Shown: positions 1-4,409, counted from the first letter of the stretch. The stretch: 5,489 nucleotides of DNA from Parcubacteria group bacterium (GCA_016784285.1 JADHUX010000035.1:1-5489), one strand, 5' to 3'. The notes: a model not told the origin generated them from the letters alone. Numbers and translations: made by a program.

Positions 1-79
1 TGATTGTACAGCATTTAACGGTACTACAATACAAGACTCTGTAGAGGTTACAGTATTACCTGAATTTATAGAAATTTAA
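1..79 (+). CDS. C-terminal end of a probable Ig-like surface/exported protein (partial)
   Basis: Only the last 25 codons and a TAA stop are inside the window; the reading frame runs from base 2. The tail reads DCTAFNGTTIQDSVEVTVLP followed by EFIEI. A Cys, a Gly-containing turn and then a D-S-V-x-V-T-V strand is the usual ending of bacterial Ig-like or PKD-like beta-sandwich repeats, which are common in large secreted or cell-surface proteins of Patescibacteria. The gene ends 14 bp before the hairpin terminator at 94-147, which fits a real gene end. No anchor or sorting motif follows the last beta strand. The assignment rests on a short stretch; the frame and stop are clear, the family is inference. 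Confidence 0.55.
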   Translation, partial: DCTAFNGTTIQDSVEVTVLPEFIEI

Positions 80-93
80 TTCTTAAATTGTAG

Positions 94-147
94 AATTATT
101 CAATAAAACCCCGTCGCTCGCGAGCGACGGGGTTTTATTGAATAATT
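94..147. terminator. Bidirectional hairpin terminator built on a GC-rich palindrome
   Basis: This is a perfect inverted repeat with 27-bp arms centred between 120 and 121. The core CCGTCGCTCGCGAGCGACGG is GC-rich and is flanked by AAAA on the left and TTTT on the right, so either strand gives a GC stem followed by a U tract. It lies between convergent genes ending at 79 (plus) and 135 (minus), where a shared terminator is expected. The last codons and stop of the minus-strand glycosidase lie in its right arm. Related cores recur at 4374-4399 and 4993-5018. Confidence 0.9.
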
Positions 148-1211
148 AATTTTTTTAAAGTAATTATTCTATTAAAAGATTCGTTTATACTTCCTTCATC
201 TATGTCACCTTGCTCTACTGCTTTAACCACGGCACGGTGTAGCTTCTCAAAGTGGTCATGGCTTTCTACTTGTAGTATTGTACCGTCACCGTGCTTTTGT
301 TTGGGGTAGCTCATAAGTATTATGTCATTTACTTTTGCAGCATCGATAGCTCTTTTGGTGTGGTCTGTGTCACCATCAGAGGCATCATAGTACCTACTTA
401 AAGAATGCATAAAGATTTCGTCAGTCATTGAAAGTCCTTTGAAGTTTAGATCTTCTCTCAAATACTTTTCTACCTTGTTTGAGATAGTCGCAGGGACTAT
501 TTCATCAATAGGTGAGAGTACGTGTCCTTTCATTACGACTTTTATATTATCCTTCAGTATGGCTGAGCTTAATGTAGCACTTTCGTCATAACTTTCTATC
601 TTTGAAAGATCAGTATGTGGGTTTTTGTCTATAGAGCCGTACTCTGGGAAATGCTTACCTACGGCAATTATCCCGCTATCATTCATCATTTTAACAGCGA
701 TATTGCTTAGTTTTTCTACCGTCTCATCTTTATCAGAATATGCTCTACTATAAGCACTTAGATATCCTGTATAGCCTTCTTTAGCTGTACCAAAGATAGG
801 TGAGAAATTCATATTGATCCCAACCTTTTTCATAATACTTATATATTCTTTTAGATCTCTTTCGTATTGTCCCGTATTTAGAGACTCTTCATAATCCATC
901 CCATAGTAACCTTGAGGTTTAAGTGCAGATATGTTTTCAAAAAGATTAAATATACTACCACCTTCACCATCTATCGCTATGAACAGACTAGAGTCAAGTT
1001 CTTTTAGTTTGTCCACCAAGTTCTTAAGTTTTGTAATATCTACTACACCGTCTGTTTGTACATACGGTAGCTTGCCACCGATACCAAGCATAAAGCCTCC
1101 TATACCTATTTCTATATATTTTTCTACAATATTAAAAAGCTCCTTTTCGTCTGTAGTATAGGGAAGTGCGACTAGGAACATTTGGGCTACTTTTTGAGAA
1201 GGTGTTAGCAT
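135..1211 (-). CDS. Glycoside hydrolase family 3 protein, NagZ-like (probable beta-N-acetylhexosaminidase)
   Basis: A 358-aa protein covering the GH3 N-terminal TIM-barrel domain only, close to the size of NagZ, which removes beta-1,4-linked GlcNAc from peptidoglycan fragments. Visible landmarks are DGEGG (81-85), corresponding to the DxEGG substrate-binding loop; NFSP (135-138); KHFPEYG (186-192) followed by H199, in the place of the NagZ catalytic-loop KHFPGHG...H; GH (229-230); and SMTDEIFM (261-268), with D264 as the likely nucleophile. Two loops differ from typical NagZ: Ser follows EGG where Arg is usual, and KHFPEYG replaces KHFPGHG, so substrate preference may differ. There is no signal peptide, so a cytoplasmic location is likely. 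The ATG lies 6 bp after the stop of the upstream tRNA-binding gene, which suggests translational coupling; only a weak GGGG-type ribosome site is seen. The stop is embedded in the terminator at 94-147. Family confident, exact substrate inferred. Confidence 0.88.
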   Translation of the reverse strand: MLTPSQKVAQMFLVALPYTTDEKELFNIVEKYIEIGIGGFMLGIGGKLPYVQTDGVVDITKLKNLVDKLKELDSSLFIAIDGEGGSIFNLFENISALKPQGYYGMDYEESLNTGQYERDLKEYISIMKKVGINMNFSPIFGTAKEGYTGYLSAYSRAYSDKDETVEKLSNIAVKMMNDSGIIAVGKHFPEYGSIDKNPHTDLSKIESYDESATLSSAILKDNIKVVMKGHVLSPIDEIVPATISNKVEKYLREDLNFKGLSMTDEIFMHSLSRYYDASDGDTDHTKRAIDAAKVNDIILMSYPKQKHGDGTILQVESHDHFEKLHRAVVKAVEQGDIDEGSINESFNRIITLKKLIIQ

Positions 1212-1217
1212 ATTGGT

Positions 1218-1541
1218 TTACCCCACACTACTTCCGGGTGTTACGTCTCTCGCTGGGTGTAGTAGTGCTATACCTTCTTCGTCACTTGTGGCGAGTATCA
1301 TACCGTGGCTTTCATAGCCTCGTAGTTTGCGAGGTTCAAGGTTTACTATTACAGGGATTTCTTTACCTATAAGAGTCTCTGGGTCTTCAGTATGCTCGGC
1401 AATACCTGCCATGATTTGCCTTTGTTCCTCACCAAAGTCAAAGACAAGTTTAAGTAGCTTGTCTGCCTCTGGCACAGCCTCTGCAGAGAGTACTTTACCA
1501 ATACGTATGTCTAATTTTGCAAAATCGTCTATTGTTATCAT
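1218..1541 (-). CDS. Stand-alone MetRS beta-subunit-like tRNA-binding domain protein
   Basis: A 107-aa single-domain protein matching the EMAP-II/CsaA/Arc1p-type OB-fold found at the C-terminus of many methionyl-tRNA synthetases (the metG beta domain). Conserved segments are ITIDDFAKLDIRIGKV (2-17), EADKLLKL (25-32), RQIMAGIAEH (41-50), NLEPRKLRGYESHGMILA (67-84) and a final HPARDVTPGSSV. In the family this domain dimerises and increases tRNA binding. As a separate gene it probably acts in trans on a MetRS lacking the domain, or as a general tRNA chaperone. It directly follows tRNA-Ser(GCU) on the same strand and precedes the glycosidase by 6 bp. The ATG at 1541 fits the family start (ITIDDF), but the leader has no recognisable Shine-Dalgarno; a 15-bp palindrome sits 10 nt upstream. 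Automated pipelines often call this metG or MetRS beta; no catalytic domain is present here. Confidence 0.9.
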   Translation of the reverse strand: MITIDDFAKLDIRIGKVLSAEAVPEADKLLKLVFDFGEEQRQIMAGIAEHTEDPETLIGKEIPVIVNLEPRKLRGYESHGMILATSDEEGIALLHPARDVTPGSSVG

Positions 1542-1551
1542 GGTGTTTTGT

Positions 1552-1566
1552 TAACCAATTTGGTTA
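1552..1566. promoter_or_regulatory. Palindrome in the leader of the tRNA-binding gene
   Basis: Two 7-bp arms, TAACCAA and TTGGTTA, flank one central base. They lie 10 nt upstream of the ATG at 1541 in a leader that has no Shine-Dalgarno. It could be an operator or a small RNA hairpin near the start codon. The symmetry is seen directly; the function is a guess. Confidence 0.35.
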
Positions 1567-1570
1567 TAAG

Positions 1571-1596
1571 TTGTTACATAGTATGTTGTGTAACAA
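1571..1596. repeat. TTGTTAC...GTAACAA palindrome, copy 1 (diverged)
   Basis: A 26-bp inverted repeat between tRNA-Ser and the tRNA-binding gene. It aligns without gaps to the perfect palindrome at 1837-1862 and differs at five positions, all transitions. When read as plus-strand RNA all 13 pairs remain possible (three G-U wobbles); as minus-strand RNA three of them become A-C mismatches. It is followed on the plus strand by an A run (1595-1601). It lacks a U tract on the 3' side for either strand, so it is not a standard terminator. Confidence 0.6.
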
Positions 1597-1602
1597 AAAA
1601 AG

Positions 1603-1689
1603 CGGAGGGTGAGGGATTCGAACCCTCGAGGCAGTTTCCCGCCTACGCCCTTAGCAGGGGCGCACTTTCGACCGCTCAGTCAACCCTCC
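1603..1689 (-). tRNA. tRNA-Ser (anticodon GCU)
   Basis: An 87-nt type II tRNA on the minus strand. The acceptor stem pairs GGAGGGT with ACCCTCC, with a G discriminator base (1603), the serine identity base. The anticodon arm is CGCCC-CTGCTAA-GGGCG, giving anticodon GCT for AGC/AGU codons. A long variable arm (AGGC...GCCT) is typical of tRNA-Ser. The T arm is GAGGG-TTCGAAT-CCCTC. The 3' CCA is not encoded; the next bases are CTTTTTTT, so CCA must be added by a nucleotidyltransferase. The MetRS-beta-like gene lies downstream on the same strand. No clear separate promoter was found, so it may be co-transcribed. Confidence 0.97.
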
Positions 1690-1695
1690 CAATGT

Positions 1696-1833
1696 CTATC
1701 TATTAAATTTTCTCTTATGTTTTGAATTACTAGTTCCAAAAAGATCTATATATTTAACAATATCTTTTTGATTTTCTAATCTAACCTCTTTGCCATTATA
1801 GCTTATTTTTGGATTAAATCCATGTATAAAATA
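1696..1833 (-). pseudogene. C-terminal gene relic, possibly from a LAGLIDADG-type homing endonuclease
   Basis: An open minus-strand frame of 45 codons ends with TAG six bases before the 5' end of tRNA-Ser. It reads YFIHGFNPKISYNGKEVRLE and then NQKDIVKYIDLFGTSNSKHK-RKFNR. It has protein-like composition but no ATG/GTG start, and the frame is closed on the 5' side by a stop inside the palindrome at 1836-1863. A V-x-x-Y/F-I-x-x-x-G-x-S/N-x-x-K-H-x-x-K-F ending resembles the C-termini of LAGLIDADG endonucleases, whose genes are mobile and often decay. The family assignment is from memory of motif shape and is weak; that this is a truncated coding remnant is better supported. Confidence 0.4.
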
Positions 1834-1835
1834 CC

Positions 1836-1863
1836 TTTGTTACGTAGCATGCTACGTAACAAA
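1836..1863. repeat. TTGTTACGTAGC palindrome, copy 2 (perfect)
   Basis: A perfect 28-bp palindrome, TTTGTTACGTAGCA followed by its exact complement, centred between 1849 and 1850. It has no loop, so it can form a cruciform or bind a dimeric protein symmetrically. It abuts the terminator of the 60-aa gene (the A run at 1861-1866 is shared) and marks the 5' boundary of the gene relic. A diverged copy lies at 1571-1596; the two copies bracket the relic and tRNA-Ser. Confidence 0.75.
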
Positions 1864-1889
1864 AAAGAGCCTGTCAGTAACAGGCTCTT
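1861..1889 (-). terminator. Rho-independent terminator of the 2571-1874 unit
   Basis: A 10-bp perfect stem, AAGAGCCTGT / ACAGGCTCTT (1880-1889 paired with 1865-1874), has a 5-nt loop (1875-1879) and is followed on the minus strand by six Ts (1866-1861). The stop codon of the 60-aa gene (TGA, 1876-1874) lies in the loop and the first base of the distal arm, so the proximal arm is coding sequence. Confidence 0.9.
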
Positions 1890-2056
1890 AGTCTTAGGTT
1901 TCTAAATTTCTTCTGTGCTTTTGCTTGTGCCTCTTCTTCTGCTTTAAAATGTTTTGAAACTTCTTTGTAATATCTATCAAGAGCTTTTTCCTTCTTCTTG
2001 CCTGTAACAAATGCATTTTTAACTTCTTTTAAATCAGAGGTTGGTTTTTTACTCAT
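1874..2056 (-). CDS. Small lysine-rich hypothetical protein (60 aa)
   Basis: No family recognised. The 60-aa product is strongly basic and predicted mostly helical: KKKEKALDRYYKEVSKHF (20-37) is followed by an Ala/Glu/Lys/Gln-rich stretch (KAEEEAQAKAQKK, 38-50), then an Arg-containing tail ending RLRACY. There is no signal peptide or membrane segment; a nucleic-acid or ribosome partner is conceivable but unproven. The ATG at 2056 is preceded by AAGGAA with 4 nt spacing, a usable ribosome site. It lies 38 bp after the 158-aa gene on the same strand and ends inside the terminator hairpin, so it is the last gene of a two-gene unit. The clean ribosome site and terminator argue for a real gene. 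Confidence 0.7.
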   Translation of the reverse strand: MSKKPTSDLKEVKNAFVTGKKKEKALDRYYKEVSKHFKAEEEAQAKAQKKFRNLRLRACY

Positions 2057-2094
2057 TCTTTTCCTTTCTATTTACTACAGTTTTAATTTCTGGC

Positions 2095-2571
2095 TTATAT
2101 ATCTTGGCTACTTTTTATTTTTACTGCATATGATAAGATCTCCCAATCTCTATTGCTTGTTATTTGTCTCCATAAGTGACGCTTAATGTTAAATTGTTCC
2201 CACTTATTTTTATCATTTGGACAGATGTGTAATTTATCATTACGATCTCCACCCTCTGGAGTAGCCGGAATTTTACTATTACTAGCACTTAGATTTTGAC
2301 AATTTAAGCAAATCGAATTAGAACTATCTTTATCCAAATCTTCAGATACCTTTTCTTTAGATACAAGAACAACTTCACTACTTTCAAGAAAAAATAAAAG
2401 ACTCCCTAGATCTTTTGCTGGTTGATCTGCATCGCCAAGAAGGATTACTGCATTTCGTAAAGCACCGCCTTCAATATAAGTATTTCCAACCTTTAAACAA
2501 GTTACATTGCGTTTACTAAGGTATGGTTTAAATCGTTGACCTTCTTCTATTTTACTAAAAATTGTTTTCAA
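2095..2571 (-). CDS. Hypothetical protein with possible Cys/His metal site, TTG start (158 aa)
   Basis: No family recognised. The start is TTG at 2571, chosen because a perfect Shine-Dalgarno, AAGGAGGTG (2584-2576), lies 4 nt upstream; a stronger site is not seen elsewhere in the window. The N-terminal part (1-75) looks like a compact alpha/beta or beta-rich domain (RNVTCLKVGNTYIEGG, then LLFFLESSEVVLVSKEK). A middle, Ser/Asn/Asp-rich stretch holds C88-x2-C91, and H115-x-C117 follows after 23 residues; these four could bind zinc, but spacing does not match a named finger. The C-terminal segment (124-158) is Trp-rich and basic. No signal peptide or membrane helix is apparent. It is the first gene of a unit with the 60-aa protein, under the promoter at 2617-2645, divergent from the prepilin gene. 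Confidence 0.72.
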   Translation of the reverse strand: MKTIFSKIEEGQRFKPYLSKRNVTCLKVGNTYIEGGALRNAVILLGDADQPAKDLGSLLFFLESSEVVLVSKEKVSEDLDKDSSNSICLNCQNLSASNSKIPATPEGGDRNDKLHICPNDKNKWEQFNIKRHLWRQITSNRDWEILSYAVKIKSSQDI

Positions 2572-2616
2572 TTTTCACCTCCTTTTAAAGTTCATTCGTT
2601 TAATTTATCTAAATGT

Positions 2617-2645
2617 AATATATAAGAATTTACAAGAAAAATCAA
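2617..2645 (-). promoter_or_regulatory. Probable promoter for the 158-aa/60-aa unit
   Basis: Reading the minus strand, TTGATT (2645-2640) and TATATT (2622-2617) are separated by 17 bp, which fits a housekeeping sigma-70 promoter. The start codon is about 45 nt downstream, leaving room for the strong ribosome site. The region is very AT-rich, so chance matches are likely and confidence is moderate. Confidence 0.45.
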
Positions 2646-2681
2646 TAATAAAGGTTTTAATAAAAATTTGGCTTTTAAGTA

Positions 2682-2710
2682 TTGATTTATAGTATATACT
2701 TATATAGATA
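2682..2710 (+). promoter_or_regulatory. Possible promoter for the prepilin gene
   Basis: TTGATT (2682-2687) and TAGATA (2705-2710) are 17 bp apart and about 33 bp upstream of the prepilin ATG. An exact TATAAT at 2736-2741 is too close to the ATG to drive it. Because the spacer is almost all A/T, this call is tentative. Confidence 0.3.
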
Positions 2711-2743
2711 AGGTTTATTAAGTAAATATAAATATTATAATTT

Positions 2744-3220
2744 ATGAAAAAGAAAGGATTTACGCTTATAGAACTTTTGGTAGTTATTGCTATTATAGGT
2801 ATCCTATCATCTGTTGTTATGGCAAGTTTAAATAGTGCACGTCAGAAATCACGAGATGCAAAAAGGATCTCTGATTTAAGACAGATTCAGACATCGTTAC
2901 AACTTTATTATGAAGATAATCAAGGATATCCGTCAGCTTTGACTGTAGCAAATCTTGTAACACCAAGATATATCCCAGATATCCCAGTACCTCCTTTAGG
3001 AGCAGGTGATACAGAATATTACTATTCACCGATCGGGGCAGGGTGTATAGATTATCACATAGGGGTAACACTAGAGGACGGAAGTCATGATGTTCTAACT
3101 TCTGACATCGACGCTGCCGCAATGTCAGAGACAAACCAATGTCCTGACGAAGGTTCGTCAAGTGCAAAGACTGACTTTACTAGTATAGACACAGATGCAA
3201 TATACGACCTAAAGCCATAG
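2744..3220 (+). CDS. Type IV prepilin / type II secretion pseudopilin (GspG-like)
   Basis: A 158-aa class III signal-peptide protein. The short basic leader MKKKG is followed by FTLIELLVVIAIIGILSSVV, the canonical prepilin N-terminus: predicted PilD-type cleavage after G5, N-methylated F6, and the conserved E at mature position 5 (E10). Residues 8-28 form the membrane-spanning part of the N-terminal helix, continuing through ARQKSRDAKRISDLRQIQTS. The globular part has YYEDNQGYP (55-63) and YIPDIPVPPLGAG (76-88), which resembles the YIPxLPxDP segment of GspG-like pseudopilins, then YYYSPIGAGC. C101 and C133 could form a disulfide around the D-region. It would be assembled in a pilus or secretion pseudopilus, with adhesion or DNA uptake as known family roles. 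No assembly genes are in the window. The ATG has no Shine-Dalgarno but the leader peptide fixes the start. Monocistronic, with a terminator at 3246-3277. Confidence 0.93.
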   Translation: MKKKGFTLIELLVVIAIIGILSSVVMASLNSARQKSRDAKRISDLRQIQTSLQLYYEDNQGYPSALTVANLVTPRYIPDIPVPPLGAGDTEYYYSPIGAGCIDYHIGVTLEDGSHDVLTSDIDAAAMSETNQCPDEGSSSAKTDFTSIDTDAIYDLKP

Positions 3221-3245
3221 TATCAATATAAAATTTGATAAATAT

Positions 3246-3277
3246 AAAAAAGACCACAGGGCAACCTGTGGTCTTTT
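3246..3277. terminator. Bidirectional terminator between the prepilin gene and the 3294-3500 gene
   Basis: A perfect 13-bp stem, AAAAGACCACAGG / CCTGTGGTCTTTT, closes a GCAA tetraloop (3261-3264) on the plus strand. The plus side ends with TTTT; the minus side runs into six Ts (3251-3246). It sits between convergent genes, 25 bp after the prepilin stop and 16 bp before the stop of the membrane protein gene. Confidence 0.92.
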
Positions 3278-3293
3278 GAACAACATACTATAT

Positions 3294-3500
3294 TTATTTT
3301 GTTTCAATAAGATATAAACCGATACCTATCGATATCATTGACGGTATTCCAAGGGGACTTAATTTAAAGGCCAGAGATATTTCTTCTGAAAATTTTAAAT
3401 CATGTGCTATTTTTGTATATCCTAAATAAAATACACATCCACAAAAACCAACTGCTCCTAAACACAATAATAATAAACCGATTTTATCTTTGGTTGTCAT
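3294..3500 (-). CDS. Small two-helix membrane protein (68 aa)
   Basis: No family recognised. Two hydrophobic segments, about residues 7-27 (containing LLLLCLGAVGFCGCVFYLG) and 46-64 (LSPLGIPSMISIGIGLYLI), are joined by a polar stretch (KIAHDLKFSEE, 30-40), which fits a two-pass inner-membrane hairpin. Cys residues at about 13, 20 and 22 lie in the first helix. The ATG at 3500 is preceded by AAAGGAAAGGAAA, a good ribosome site that overlaps the 16-bp gap after the upstream gene's stop (3517). It is the last gene of the unit that begins at 4302 and is followed by the terminator at 3246-3277. Holin-like or anchor roles can be imagined from size alone but nothing specific supports them. Confidence 0.72.
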   Translation of the reverse strand: MTTKDKIGLLLLCLGAVGFCGCVFYLGYTKIAHDLKFSEEISLAFKLSPLGIPSMISIGIGLYLIETK

Positions 3501-3516
3501 TTTCCTTTCCTTTCAT

Positions 3517-3873
3517 TTAAGGTATTTGAAACTTAGTTTCTTTTAAACGCTGATTGATTATCTCAGGATGATTTTTTTCCATATGACTTATTTGAGAGTC
3601 TAAATCATTCATTGATAATTTAATAGAACATCCAGGACATTCGAGCATTATTTTACTTTTTCTTTCATTTTCTTCTAACCATTCTAAACCTTTCTTAGTT
3701 AACGTAACAGCTTTAGGGTAACGCTCAATGTAGAATCCATCAACTAAATCCTCCCATGTAGAGCCCGAACCCCAACGATTTAATGCATCAGCAAGTGTGA
3801 TTGGATTACTATCCTCTTCAGCATTTTTTAATGCTTTTAGAATACTCTCTGCAATCTTAGGATTAATAAACAT
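3517..3873 (-). CDS. Winged-helix-like protein with C-terminal CCHH zinc-finger-like motif (118 aa)
   Basis: The N-terminal 70 residues look like a winged-helix fold: helical AESILKALKNAEEDSNP (8-24), ITLADALNRWG (25-35), a short strand and AVTLTKKGLEWLEE (55-68), which resembles the wing plus final helix (yxLTxkGxxxL) of bacterial winged-helix proteins. The C-terminal part has C79-P-G-C82 and H97-x4-H102, a C-x2-C-x14-H-x4-H arrangement like a C2H2 zinc finger, ending HMEKNHPEI. Together these suggest a small DNA- or RNA-binding regulator; this is inference from motif shape. The ATG at 3873 has AAAGGAG 6 nt upstream. It lies 30 bp after the 132-aa gene and 16 bp before the membrane-protein gene, in the same unit. 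It could regulate that unit through the palindrome next to its promoter, which is untested. Confidence 0.72.
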   Translation of the reverse strand: MFINPKIAESILKALKNAEEDSNPITLADALNRWGSGSTWEDLVDGFYIERYPKAVTLTKKGLEWLEENERKSKIMLECPGCSIKLSMNDLDSQISHMEKNHPEIINQRLKETKFQIP

Positions 3874-3903
3874 ATTTACTCCTTTATAAAGTTAAGTAAT
3901 TGC

Positions 3904-4302
3904 CTAGTTTAATTTACGAAAAAGATAATTAGTGTGATCTGTTCGCCATCCTTCAATTAATAAGAAACTTTCAGGAAGACCTTTAAGTATGTGTTCATGG
4001 ACTTTTTCAGAACCGTCTATATCTTCAGCTAATCCTGTAATGTATACAGCGTCATTTTTTATCTGTACATCATTTAGCATAAAGTTTACGATTTTGTATG
4101 CCACTGCTGGTTCTTTGTTGCCTATATGCTCAACAGAGTATGCGGTACCATTTACATGAACTTCAGATATCATGTGTAAAAAACCAAGTTGCGGGTAGTT
4201 GGTCTTTAAGCGTTTATACTCAAGATCAAGTTTCATTGAACTTGCTGACAATATAAACACAGCAAATTCTTCCACAGAATCAAAAAACAATTTTATCTTC
4301 AT
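3904..4302 (-). CDS. Hypothetical protein, first gene of the 4302-3294 unit (132 aa)
   Basis: No family recognised. The sequence looks like a soluble alpha/beta protein: a helix in FFDSVEEFAVFILSASSMKL (6-25), strands in HMISEVHVNGTAYSVEHIGN and AVAYKIVNFMLNDVQIKNDAVYITGL, then a helix (DGSEKVHEHILKGL) and a C-terminal IEGWRTDHTNYLFRKLN. There is no signal peptide, transmembrane helix or obvious catalytic motif. The ATG at 4302 has a strong ribosome site (AAAGGAG, 6 nt spacing). It is read from the near-consensus promoter at 4346-4374 and is followed, 30 bp on, by the winged-helix/zinc-finger gene and then the membrane protein, so the three products probably share a process. What that is cannot be told from sequence alone. 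Confidence 0.75.
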   Translation of the reverse strand: MKIKLFFDSVEEFAVFILSASSMKLDLEYKRLKTNYPQLGFLHMISEVHVNGTAYSVEHIGNKEPAVAYKIVNFMLNDVQIKNDAVYITGLAEDIDGSEKVHEHILKGLPESFLLIEGWRTDHTNYLFRKLN

Positions 4303-4345
4303 TTCTAACTCCTTTGTTAATGTTCAAAAATTAATTACTTTAGAA

Positions 4346-4374
4346 AGAATAGCATTAAACTAAGCTATTGTCAA
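4346..4374 (-). promoter_or_regulatory. Strong promoter of the 4302-3294 unit, abutting a palindrome
   Basis: On the minus strand, consensus TTGACA (4374-4369) and TATTCT (4351-4346) are spaced by exactly 17 bp. Transcription should begin near 4339, giving a leader of about 37 nt with AAAGGAG before the ATG at 4302. The first T of the -35 element is the last base of the palindrome at 4374-4399. The promoter matches the one at 4965-4993: TTGACAAT and TTTAATGCTATYCTTT are identical, while the 7 bases between them differ. Confidence 0.85.
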
Positions 4375-4399
4375 CCCCATCGTTCGCGAGCGACGAGGT
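4374..4399. repeat. GC-rich palindrome, copy A (diverged), upstream of a promoter
   Basis: A 26-bp inverted repeat aligned without gaps to the core at 107/108-133 and to 4993-5018. Its inner part, TCGTTCGCGAGCGA, is intact, and two outer pairs are lost as plus-strand RNA, although both would be G-U in minus-strand RNA. It has no U tract on either side, so unlike the copy at 94-147 it is not an evident terminator. It abuts the -35 element of the 4302 promoter. Confidence 0.75.
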
Positions 4400-4409
4400 C
4401 CACCGTTTT

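Noticed and set aside
1571..1863. A complete insertion sequence or MITE between the two TTGTTAC palindromes
   Set aside because: The ends are palindromes in themselves rather than a classical terminal inverted pair, no target-site duplication was found, and the segment contains a normal tRNA gene.
1998..2186. Plus-strand open frame of 62 codons with a hydrophobic stretch
   Set aside because: It overlaps two minus-strand genes that have ribosome sites and a shared terminator; hydrophobic runs are common in frames opposite Lys-rich coding sequence.
2736..2741. TATAAT as the -10 element of the prepilin gene
   Set aside because: Initiation from it would fall inside the coding sequence, after the ATG fixed by the prepilin leader.
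2817..3167. Minus-strand open frame of 116 codons
   Set aside because: It is antisense to the confidently identified prepilin gene, with no promoter or ribosome site.
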